From Klebsormidium nitens (lineage: Eukaryota > Streptophyta > Klebsormidiophyceae > Klebsormidiales > Klebsormidiaceae), in assembly GCA_000708835.1 (NCBI GenBank), contig DF237303.1, positions 31,051-95,050 of the forward strand: a stretch of 64,000 bases of DNA, written 5' to 3'. The notes below the pieces were generated by a model, which searched no databases, was not told where the DNA came from, and saw only the letters and a program-made list of their open reading frames with translations. The position numbers were made by a program, and so were the translations under genes. Positions within the stretch are counted from its first letter, which is position 1. Each line of letters opens with the position of its first letter. Shown here one piece after another: positions 1-10,700 of the stretch.

Positions 1-3000
1 GCAAATAGTTTTCCAGTCGCAACCGAAGACGCACAGGCCACCGCCATAAAGCTGCGAGGCAGCAGCGCATGACACCAGATGCACACGAACGTTCTCCGGC
101 AAGTACACGCTGCGCTTCGGTGTCAAAAAGAGAGCCAATGATGACGTCACCTGCCAGCGCCTCCTCCTGCTTATCCAGCTTGTCGTATGCTTGCGCGCGC
201 CGTATAATCACTTTCAGGTAGTCCGGCTTTAGCTTGAGGGCCTCGCTGCACTCGCGGACAGCGGCGTCGTGCAGGGCCTGCGCCAGAGGCGAATGCAAGT
301 CTCAGATTCACAGGGCCTCTCTTCGATTTCACAGGGGGGTCCTTCCAAAGAGAATGGCCACCTTACTCGCGGGTTAAGGTGCCGGGTCAGCTGGCTAACC
401 GGCTCCGACTTCTGGCCAAGTGTCAAAATGAAACAGGTGGCTTCAGGTCTAATACTAGTCGTCCTTGCAGGCGGACAGTGGACACTGTCTTTGAGGGGTA
501 TTTGAAGGTAAAGCTGTGTGGGTTAGGGGAGACTGGCTGACAGGAATTATATGATTTAAGCATAGCGCGGCCAGGCTGGTGCAATAGGTCACGACGGTAC
601 GGTACATACAAATGGGTGTACGACTACTTTGCTGCCGTCGGATTGCAAGCTGGACGGTGTCGAAATTCTGAATTTACGATCTAGGGCAGGGTGAACTTTG
701 TAGTCAGGTGAGTTTGTGGTCAACGAAGTCACTGGTAAAGGTTTTCGACAAATCACAGGACGAATAAATTGGCGTCATTATCGGGCGTACTCGAGATGAT
801 AATAAGGTGTCAAAAAAGCTTTCACCTTTCGGAGAGGCATATGTGTGGCGGAAAGAAGGCTCACCCTCTGCGAGAGTGAACCCCTAGGAATGACTGATTG
901 GGATGCACTTCCCACTTCACAGGGTTCCTTCAGAGATGACTCTGTGCACTTGACCGAGGCTACTGAACCAGGAGCAAAGTTCCAATGCAGGCGCTTTTCC
1001 AAAAATGAACACTGATGCCGACTCCTTCTCAACAAGTAGTAATGGAGACTCTCTTTCAGCGTCTCTTCTTGTGTTTGTATGGTTCCAAGCTATCAGTCAT
1101 TGACGGACGGTTTAGCGCCATGAAGGAAGGGCAACAGCAAGGGCTCAGCTGATCGCGATAGGCCCCCACATCAGATGACTGTGTGCTCCTGTATGCCTTC
1201 CTTTTCAACGTCTAATGTTTGTTGCTGACCCGTAATCACGAAAGCGACAGGCATGAAGCTTTCAAGGACGTCGCAGTCCGGTTTTCGAGGGCATTCATAG
1301 TTGACCCTTCAATTACGAGGAGCCTGCCTCGGATCGAAGCTATCGGAACTCATTCACCAAAACAAAGTAGACAAAGATAAGGAAACAACAACCGCAGGCC
1401 CCAATAAAACGACAAGAGCGGTTAAAGAGGCGAAATGGACATAAGAGGCAGATAAAAGAAAACAAGCACGAGACAAATAGAGGGCTTCAGGCACAGAATT
1501 ACAAACGAAAGCAGAGGCGCTCGAACTTGCCAGCTGCACGAAGCACGCCGCCCGGTTGGCATGGCACGCCGCACGGCAGTTGATTGCCTCCACATCCGCT
1601 TTCTGCTCTGTTGCCGGCGCTTCTTTCCCCCCCCCTTCGCCCGCCCCCGTTTCCGGCCCCCCAGGTCCGCTGCCAGAGGGCCCCCCTCAAAGTCCTCATC
1701 AGGAACCACCAGCCTGCCCGTTTTTGGATCCAGCACCTTGGGGGGACGAACTCTCCGCCGACCACTCGTCTCTGTCGTACCCCCCCTACCCTCCCCCGTT
1801 GTTTGCCCCCCCCTTCCAGGACCGAACCGTTCCTCCTTTGCTTCACCAAAACCGCCCTCTTCCGCGTTCGATTCCAGCCCCCGTCCTGCGTCTGCTTTTC
1901 TTTGCGCCAATGGCTCGGTCTCTTTTGTCCCGTCTCCGCTGGTCTCAGGCGCGGGTTCTTCGTTATGGGGGGTTTCGGCTTCCTTTTGGTGAGGTATCTC
2001 CTCGTTTGCAGGGGACAACTCTTCGTCTTGGGGGGGTGTCTCCACGTTGACGTAAGCAGGTGGCGCAAGCTCGAGCGCCTTTGAGTAGACCTCCAGCGCG
2101 CGCTCGTAATTTGCAGTGGCATACAGTTCGTTTCCACGGGCGCGGGCCTGCTCTGCTTGCACCAGAGCTTGCTGCAGGGAACGAAAGAAAGGCTTGCATT
2201 TTGAGGCTGAGGACTCCGAAACGTCCGCCATGAAAGTGCTATAGCGCAGACACTTGCGATAACAGGAGTTTGCCACCGAAGAGCGTGCCAAAGCCCATGA
2301 CAATGGTTCCGAGTTCTTTTTTCAGACCAACAGACCAACTCGAGTTCCCGGGCGGTTTCGGAAAGTGGGACATCTCAGCCGGTGGTGACTTTCTAATCGA
2401 GGCCGACTTCATAATCTGATGCGATCATAGAAAGGAGCCTTCAAAATGTGATCTCAAAAGCCGTTGAAATTGGGCTGGATTTGGATTCTAATTTACGTTC
2501 CAAAATTATACCTGACCTTGTCTCAAGAAGCTGTTTTGGTAGGACTTTTGGAAAGATCGACCCTGTGTCATCCTTCGTATCAAAATCCTCGACTGTTACA
2601 TATCCACCTCGTCAAATCACACTGCATGGAGCCAGATTTCCACCACCGCTTGCGCTCTCGCTTGCTGGCGCCGCAGGAGAAAGTTATTTCATGGACGTAA
2701 TCATGGCGTCAGCTGCAGCCAGTTACCTTCCTTTGCTGTTCTTCATCTTCACACGCATCATGGAACTCGTCCTCTTCTTCCTCGTTCTCTCCCTTCTCTT
2801 CCTCCGCAGCTGTCTCCTCTCCTTGCTTGCCGCTGGACTGGCTTTGCTGGACGACTGAAGTGTCTTTGGTACCGTCTCCATTTTCAATCTTCTCTGCTGC
2901 CCGTTCATTCACTTCTTGGTTTGTGCTCTTCGTCTCGTCAACCTTGCTCTCCCGGTCGTCCATTGTGCGTTCCAGCCTGTCTGCCTTCTCCCTATGCTCT

Positions 3001-4409
3001 TCCATCATTCCTTCCAGTCTATCATTCTCCAAGGCCTTCGCTTCTTCCTTTCTTTCAGCCTTCTCCGTCCGTTCGTTCACATCTGCCTCTCTACTATTTC
3101 CCTTATTCTCCCCCTCTTTTGTGACCTTGCCGCCCTCCATTTCCCCTTCCTTTTGGACCCTTTCTTCGCCTTCTGGCGCCCCCTCCTCAGTCTTCTCTTC
3201 CACGCTTCCCCCCTCTCCTCTTTTTCCAAAAAAGATCTCTCCATCGATTCCACCTTTTGTCTGCACCTTCCCAGTTGCTTCCTTGTTCCCTCCTTCACTT
3301 TCTCCCTCCGCCTGACCAGAACCCCCCTTTTTCTCACCGCTTCTGCGTTCATCCCCATCCCCATCCATTGAATGCCCTGCTTCCCGGACGACCCCTGCAG
3401 CAAAGTGCATTTCCCGGAAACTTTCGCCGCTTCCACCGACACTTTCAGACTCTTGATCCGCGGACTGTGAAGCTGCACCTCCCGTCCTGTCCTGAGCCTG
3501 CTCCAGAGACTCCTGTGCTTCATGCAGAGCAGCCCCACGCAAGGCGCTCGCTGCCTCCTCATGCAACTCGCTCCGGTCCGAGATCTGCGTCTCGACAGAC
3601 CACGTGTCTTCCACATCTGCTTGCTGAGGCGCTCCTCCTGTTTTGACCGCTGAGAGACCACTTTCTGAAAGAATAGCATCTCTTCCAGCACCATCAGCAT
3701 TCATCTCAGCGACCGTCTCAGCTCCCTCCACTTGCTTCCCTCTGCCTTCTTCAGCGCTGTCAGCCACATGATTGCCAGCATGAGCAGTGTCGTATCCGCT
3801 GACCTCAGCATTCGCTGTGCTTACACTGCGGATTCCTGCCGTGCTTTGCACTGGAGCCCGCTGCTTCGGGTTGAGAAACCCCCTTGCAAACCCCTCCGCT
3901 GACCGACCATGCTTTTCTGCCAGTGGTGGTTGATCAATTGCTTCGGAATCTAGAACTTGGGAGCGCCCAGCCTGTGATGCGGCTTTCACTGGGGCATTGA
4001 GGAAACCCTTCGCTAAGCCCTGACTTGATGAACTTTTTGCACTCTCTGCTCTGCGCCCTTCGTCATCAATCCTCTGATCAGCCGTACTTTCAGGGGTACC
4101 CTTGCTCGGATTCTCAAATTCAGGTTTGGCAGACTTTGATTTGCTCTCGTCTTCAGATGCAAGATTGGCCTTATCCTCCGGCTCGGCATTGCTGCTCTTT
4201 CTCTTTTCAGCTTCACTTTTCTCATCATTTCTAACTATACTAGACTGTGGCTTTGCCCTCAGAAACCCCCGCGCCAAACCCAGACCCTTGGGTGTGGCTT
4301 GTGCACCAGCTCCCATCTTGCTGCTCCCCGTAAGTCCGGGTTTCCGTCTTGCCTGCGATGTGGTCTTCTTCTGCTCGGCATCATCGTCGATCTCCTCCAG
4401 GATCGCCAT
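1..4409 (-). CDS. TTC1-like tetratricopeptide repeat protein, 3' end off window
   Basis: Probable co-chaperone-type TPR adaptor. Exon 1 (4409-2727, 561 codons) is acidic and charged, begins MAILEEIDDDAEQ, and ends in an acidic DEFHDACEDEE stretch. The donor AAG|GTAACT is phase 0. Exon 2 (2171-1531) follows a strong pyrimidine tract plus CTGCAG and opens with a TPR helix pair (RARGNELYATANYERALEVY), then an acidic/Gly-rich insert and a second TPR (ACHANRAACFVQL). Exon 3 (277-151) continues it in exact register (ALHDAAVRECSEALKLKPDY, then a third TPR helix). The acidic linker followed by TPRs matches animal and plant TTC1; the N-terminal extension is much longer than usual. The start ATG lies 2 bp after an apparent acceptor (CTTGCAG at 4418-4412), so a 5' UTR intron is likely. 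Exon 2 uses a GC donor. Exon 2 needs one extra base in a G-run (1625-1686) to keep frame. The last exons lie left of position 1. Confidence 0.82.
2727..4409 (-). other. N-terminal exon with three GLARGFL-type short repeats
   Basis: Part of the TTC1-like gene. Three copies of a short motif sit in the first 190 residues: GLARGFLRAKPQ, GLAKGFLNAPVK and GFARGFLNPKQR, consensus G[LF]A[RK]GFL[RN]. They are separated by Ser/Glu/Lys-rich, disordered-looking sequence. The rest of the exon is Glu/Lys-rich and probably coiled coil or disordered. I do not recognise the motif. Its repetition suggests a linear docking site. Confidence 0.6.
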
Positions 4410-4411
4410 GT

Positions 4412-4821
4412 CTGCAAGCCGAGAAAGGCAATGCCGCACACTTTGCGTGGCTGCTTGTACTGTAATACGAATGCAAGTGCCCTTGCAGAGCCCTCTTGTA
4501 GCTGCTCCCTAGCAGTTGAGCATGCTCCAGCCAAGGCTTCACAGAATGAAGACTCCAGTGGCAGCGCGGCGACGCGCCGGCGGCTATGCTAAGTTCAGGC
4601 CCTTCGCTTGGACAAGAGGAATCGGACGGCTGGAAGACGGTCGATCGAAAGAAACGATCTCACTCGACGGTCACAACGCAATCTGCGTTGAACTGAGACT
4701 TTGACAACCCCTCAACTCTTGTGTCCGGGCGGTGCGCGGGCGCCCTCCGCGCAGGATTCAAAGGCGCAAGAGGTGCAGATCTGCCCAGGTGATGCTTTGT
4801 CGTCCTATGCTTCCAATAAAG
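4412..4821. promoter_or_regulatory. Shared head-to-head promoter gap
   Basis: About 0.4 kb between the start of the minus-strand TTC1-like gene and the first ATG of the plus-strand gene at 4822. It must hold both 5' UTRs, including the inferred UTR intron of the TTC1-like gene. No clear TATA box or other named element is visible. Confidence 0.35.
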
Positions 4822-6518
4822 ATGTCGAGCACCCAGGTTGATACCAGCGAAGGAGGGCCTTCAGCTCTGCGTGCAGACGATCATGTCCATAACCCGAGCA
4901 TGACACAGTTTGAGAAGGAGCTGGCAGACGTCGCTGCTCGGGCAACAGACGAGGGAAGGAGCAGATGTGTACGTGAACCTAACGGAGTCAGGTGTAGACA
5001 TGATCTATGTTCTGCCCTTGATATTGGTGTTGAACCCTGTTGGTTTTTGTTATTTGGACAATGACTGTTGGACTGAGCTGCCTTCAAATACCCGCATGTT
5101 GCTTGCGATGCCACTCTCTCTGACACGCAGTTGAAGTTCTGAGGTAGGCCCTGTTAGAGTGCGAGGCCATTTCTTGAAGACCAGAATTGTCTCAATCTGC
5201 ACTTGGACTCCCAAGCAGTCTCAGTCTACTAGCTGACTGGTATCGACAGCATTGACTTTGCTTAATACACTAGGGGCCGGCACAGCGCATTGGTCGCCCA
5301 AGAAACTTCCGACGGGCATCCGATGATGAACTTTATGACGCATGATGGATTGTCAGTGGCAATAATTTGATGTTGATCCTGGACAAATTCTTTATTCCAG
5401 GGAGGAAAATTCTGTCCAGCAGTGCATGGGCCTGAAGAGCTTGTCTTCTATCGAAAAGTGACTCTGGCTGACTTTCCTTCGGAGTGGGACCCCGACATGC
5501 TGTTCGAAAGCGCAGATGAGTACGATCGCTACATCAAAAGATACATTGGAAGAGAGTGAGTAGCGTGGGAAAAGCGTGTCAGGAATGATGTGTTGGCTTC
5601 TTGTCAGTCGCGGCCAGGCGGCAGATCATAGAGGCTGGCCGTTTGCTCCGGGCGTTCCTTTTTTCTTTTCGCCTATTTTCCGCCCTTTTGAATGCGTGAA
5701 TGGAATGGAAGAAGTCTCTAGGCTGCTTTGACAAGACTGGCTTTGACACTCAATGGTTTTGATGCACTGAGGAGGTTTTTCGATTTGGAAAAGTTGATCA
5801 GTAGATTCATTTCTACCGGCCAACGGTTGAGATTCTGATTCTGATGACATCATAGAAGCAATTTTTAAGCAGCACTGTGCTTACACCAAGTATCTTCAAT
5901 ACACTCTGAAGAAGCCAGCTTTCAGAAGGTTGAGCTGAAAAATCTTGCAAAGCTGGGTCAAGTTCTTTCAAACACGCACGCTTCGTAGCAATGCTTTGTG
6001 GGCGAAAAGTCTGCCCGCTCCTTGGAGAAGGGGTACCGGGGGTGAATTCGAAGGGGTTGAGTTCTGATTGTTGATAGCTTTTTGATTGTCTTCAGATAAC
6101 CGTACTATGGCGCTGAACTGGTCCAAAAAGAAATTTTTTGGATAAAAATCTGGATGAAATGAAAACGAAGTCCGTCTTGAAGGCCTGGTGTTTCGAAATA
6201 CAGACGTCCAACTACAGTAGTAAGTAATCGCTTTCCAAGTGCAACCGCTCTGAACATCCTTGAACAATATTGTCTGGCAGATTCGCAATGACAGAAAAGA
6301 AGAACAAATCGGCCGTAGAGGCTGGCTTTCGGGACTACGTACATGCAATGGCAACCCGACTCCTTGACGCTTTTCAGTGCCATTCGCAGAGGGACCGTTT
6401 GTTTAGAATGCTAATGATGAGGATCAAGATAGCTAATGACCACTTGTTGCGCGGAAGGGGCTTCCTTGAGAGGATCTCGAGTAGTTTTTTATCGAGTCGC
6501 AATGCAGAGATTGGCTAG
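4822..6518 (+). CDS. Unrecognised intron-containing gene
   Basis: Not recognised. Supported pieces: a first exon from 4822 (MSSTQVDTSEGG, then MTQFEKELADVAARATDEG) ending near 4991 at CAG|GTGTAG; an exon about 5400-5557 encoding VHGPEELVFYRK, LADFPSEWDPDMLFESADEY and YIKRYIGR, with a good donor GA|GTGAGT; an exon 5856-5928 (FKQHCAYTKYLQYTLKKPAF); and a last exon 6281-6518 ending at TAG, with helical sequence such as AGFRDYVHAMATRLLDAF. The last two join cleanly in phase 2. The first two agree only if one base is lost in a GGG run near 4950. An exon linking 5557 to 5856 is not resolved, since the phases do not match. Mostly alpha-helical, no signal peptide seen. Confidence 0.5.
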
Positions 6519-7784
6519 TAGTCTGCGCTGTGATTCCATGGACAGTAAATTTGAGTGGTCATTTGCTTTGCATGAAGCTGCCTATTGCATTCTTTTCAAC
6601 GCGATGAATCGAGTCGGACGTACAACTGCAACAAAAACACATACCGTCAGAACCCGGCCCAGAGCACAACACAGCAAAGTTGTTGGATACGATAATGACA
6701 TATACCTTTGAATGCTCTATCTGTCACATCTGAACAAGTCGCTTGAGTGAGTCCGTTCGAATCCCATGCATACAGTATGCATACGCGCTGATGCATCAGT
6801 GTGCAGAAGTCTCGAATCGACTAGCTCTCTGAGTACGTGACTCGTCAATTCGAGGTGGTGACCCTACCCGCGAGCTAGCGCTAGCTAACTTTAGTACCGC
6901 ACGAGCCTGCATGTGACGAGGACTTGCTGGCATCAGCGAGGGCCGGCTGCATGCTCACCTCTTGCAGGATCCCCCGGGTCATGAGGCTTGCATATATATT
7001 GCATATGGGCACATACGCTAGGGTGCATGAGTCCCGGACACTGATCGTGACAGAAGGATCCGACATTATACCCTATATCGACCGTTCACTGTGCTTGTGC
7101 ACAATGTGTATGAATTCGCGTTCATGATCGCTATTACTATTGCACCACTGGCAGATTCACTAGGTTGATCCAAATATACCGTATTTCGAGCTATGTATGA
7201 CTTAGCCGGGTATAATATGCTAAGCTTGGAGTTCATATGATGGCAGGCTGGCACTGAGTGACCTGGCAAAATAACCAACCGCGCATGACTACCGTCAGAA
7301 TAGCATGTAGGGTGTGACGGACGTGTGCGCGACCGGGCGCATGCCAAGTTTGAATGTTGCATCATGGTACCCCAATCCACTCACACGTACCGCCGTGTGA
7401 GCGGCGGCATCTGACGAACAAAAGCTAAAACAGGAACAGAGGCATCCATGTCGCGCCCGCCTGCCTAGTAATGATCGTCAACGTGAGGGGCAAATGTTCA
7501 ACCCTCAGTCCCTTCAAACCTAGAAAAGCTGCTTAGATCGGGTGCCCTTTGTCGTCGACACGAAACATTTGGAAAGTCGATGTTGCACACTGGGTTGCAC
7601 CATGTCATACATGAGAGGCAATCAACCGCACGGCCCGATCCATCCAGGCTACACGTAGCCGAAGCTGCGGTCCAGAGAAGCGTTGTTGAGACCTTGAGTA
7701 GCAGGACAACATTTCGTTCGAAACAGATAGATTCGCACCGGGGATCTGCGCGCTCTCAGTGCGCGCACGTCGCGCATGCGCGCT
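6519..7784. other. Gene-free stretch
   Basis: No coding exon is supported. The texture changes to short palindromic CATG/TGCAT-rich sequence, similar in feel to 26.4-27.2, 35.7-36.5 and 42.4-43.1 kb. It may be decayed mobile DNA, but no terminal repeats were identified. Confidence 0.3.
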
Positions 7785-10700
7785 TTAAGCCCCGCCAGCA
7801 GCAGCCGTCACGCCGCTCGGTGGAGTGGCTGTGCCGGGGCGCCCGCCTTGCATCTTCGGTGCTCCCTGTTGCGAGGCGGAGTTCTGGGCCTGGATACACG
7901 AACGCAGTTGCAGTCAGCTTGACGAGTGAACGAAGTTCTTTAGTTGGTGCCAACAGGTAGCCAAGCTTTCTGGCCGGAAAATGGGCGTTTTCCCGACAGA
8001 AAGCGGTGCGAGAAAATGGGCAAAAGGCAGTCGAAAGCTGCACCATTGAAGAGAGCTTCTGCCCGACATGGCTCGCGGCGACATGCAATTTATGGGTGTC
8101 GGCTGCATGTCGCTGCAAAGCGGACAACAACCACCTTCTCTCCACGTTGCTTACGATCTGAATTGCATGCGTTGCATAAAAGCGGCACCTCTTCGACAAG
8201 ACTGGTTTTTTCGAAGCTCCTGTCCTCAAACCCCCAGCCAACAGCCATACAAGGCTTTCACAGGCACAGGGAAGTGCCCTCGCACAGCTTCTTCGTGCTT
8301 CATCATTGTGCATGTATTTTGATTCATCCTCTATCGTTTCTAGAGCACACGAAACGGCGATAAGTGACCGGTTCGGCTTCTTACTGTCGTTGGGGGCTGT
8401 GATCTGACGGGCGACTTGGGCCGCAGGTTCTCGATCTCGGGCGTGCTGCCAACCAGGTGCGGCGCGTTTTCTGGCACAGGGATCCCCCGGCCGCCCGCCC
8501 AAACCTTCCCGTCCTTGTCGGAAAACGACTTGATGTACGCCTGCAGAAAGGGATAGGCACGAAATACTTATACGTGAAGGAGAAACTGATGGAGTTCGCT
8601 TGTAAAATCAAGGTGGAAGCAAGATGGCAACAACTTTCCATCTGAGTCGTCGTTGCCACATGCCTTCGCTGCCGAAGTTCGAACCGACGGGACTGTCCGT
8701 CCAAACCCAAAAGCTGAACCGCGAGAGGAACGCTCTTTGGCTGACCCGCTCTTCCTGACAATCTAATCATTCACCCTTTCCAGGAGCGCTCGCACTTGCC
8801 CTTCACAGATTTGATGAAACTTGGATTGCACCCGCTCGCTTGAGGGGGACAGCGAGTCCGAAGACCGGTGACGTCAGCGACCCACCTCCTTGTTGAAGTT
8901 GGATGACGTCAGCCCCTTCCCGACGGTGACCCAGCCAGCGCGGATGTTGTGGTCCTCGCCGAACAGCTCCAGCCTCCGCCGCCCTTGAGCAAAATGCTCC
9001 ACAATGTGGTACAGCTCCTCCGGCTTGCGCGTGCTGCCTGAGAAAGAGGAACATTGGTAACGTCAGGATATTTCAGAACATCTCACGACGTCATAGTGGA
9101 CGTAGGCACCGAATTAGCAACCGTTTTCTAGCCGCAAGCCGCCCTCACGCAAAGTGCTCCAAAATGTGGTACAGCTCCTCCGGCTTGCGCGTGCCGCCTG
9201 GAAGAGACGAACATCGATGACGTCAGCATACTTGATGACCTCAAAGTGATTTTACCATCAATCAGCAACAGAGGTCGGGTTTCCGCCAGTCCTGAGCAAA
9301 GGGCTACCACGATGTAGTACAGCTCCTCCAGCTTGCGCGTGCTGCCTGGAGAAACAGAAACGGAGATCCAGTCGCCGCCGCCCCTGTGCAGAGGGCTCCA
9401 CAATGTGGTACAGCTCTTGGGCTCGCGCGTGCTGCCTGGAGGGAACGAAATTTGGAGACGTCGAAATGGCATCACCATACAAGCCGTTCAAGTGTCGGCC
9501 GGGGCTGGGACACATTCCGAGCCGGTTGGGGTTTAGCTTCACCGGCTTCTACATGCTGTCCGGGGAGGAACACAAAGATGAGGCGCGAACCGTCAGGTGT
9601 TTCTGCCTTTTTTGGGCGACCGATTCGCCGGGAAACAGCCCAACTACTAGGGCTTTTCGGCGACCCAGACCGCCGTCCTAGGCTTCATCACTCTGGGCCT
9701 GCTGTTCATCTTCTTTCCGCTGGCGCTGCCCGTGTTAAGAAAGGTTCCGCCGCTCCTGGTCCGAGAACCAAGAGTCGACAAGCGAAGGGCCTTCCAACCA
9801 CGTCTTCTGATCCGTGCCCGCGCTACTCTGGGGTGCAACTCCTCTTCACCGTGCCAGAGGGAGAACTTCGATGTAGCGCCGACGTCAGCGCATGGCACGC
9901 CGCGTCCTTCCTGTTTTGCAATCCAGTTTACGACGGGTTCCGGCAAAGCTTGGTAGAGTCAGAACCTTGGAACGGCGTGGTTAGTCACAGGTTACGATGG
10001 GTGTGGATGCGAAGCACCTCCTCGCTGCAAATTCCCACCCTCACCATTCATCCCGTCAAAGATCTATGAAACGGTTTAGCTCACCGTAGGCCGGCTCCTC
10101 CGAGATGATGATGTCAGTGTCCACGTTGGCATGGATGAGGTGGCCGTCCGTGCTCCGCCGCACTGTCCCCCGAATGCCCATCAGACAGTGCTCCTGCGGG
10201 GATACATTGAAGGTTCAAAACACGAAATACATATAACACGACAGCTTCAGAGCTTCCGGTACTGGCGCGTTCAGAGCTTCCAGAATCTCAGATGCTGCGC
10301 CCTCCGTCCCACAAAAGAGCGTCCTGCTCGAGGAGCGGAAATTCTGCCGTACCGATGGCTATCTCAACTCCATTTAATAACCTACTTGTCTAAGCTCCGG
10401 CGTATCTATTCGTGAGATCACGAACTTTGGATGCATTTTGGATGCAGCTACGCAACCGCGAGAATTTGCGATTACAGTATGGACCGCGCTTACCTTGGTG
10501 TGTTGCATGATGGTGGATTTCATCGTACCAGGCTCTGGTGGCCTTCTCGACTACGTCTGGAATCAGGATTTACAGACTCTACAAACGGACTCGCTTCTCA
10601 TTCTGGAAACAGAATCTGATCATTGCGCTCGCTGCTCAAGTTCAGAGGGCAATCAATGGGATGGAATAAGTAGTCACCTTGGTGTGTTGCATGATGGTGG

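Noticed and set aside
1556-2084. Overlapping plus-strand open frames, Pro/Ser-rich
   Set aside because: Antisense shadows of the GC-rich TPR exon; no splice or family support.
2827-3646. Plus-strand hydrophobic Phe/Ser/Leu-rich open frames
   Set aside because: Mirror image of the Glu/Lys-rich minus-strand exon; the hydrophobicity is a reading artefact of GAA/GAG/AAG codons.
6745-6770. tRNA-like T-loop GTTCGAATCCC
   Set aside because: The flanking bases do not form a 5-bp T-stem and no acceptor or anticodon arm is present.
7756-8502. Minus-strand 248-codon open frame
   Set aside because: A chance frame running across the last METTL14 intron; the real exons at 8540-8385 and 7889-7785 use different frames and match the family.
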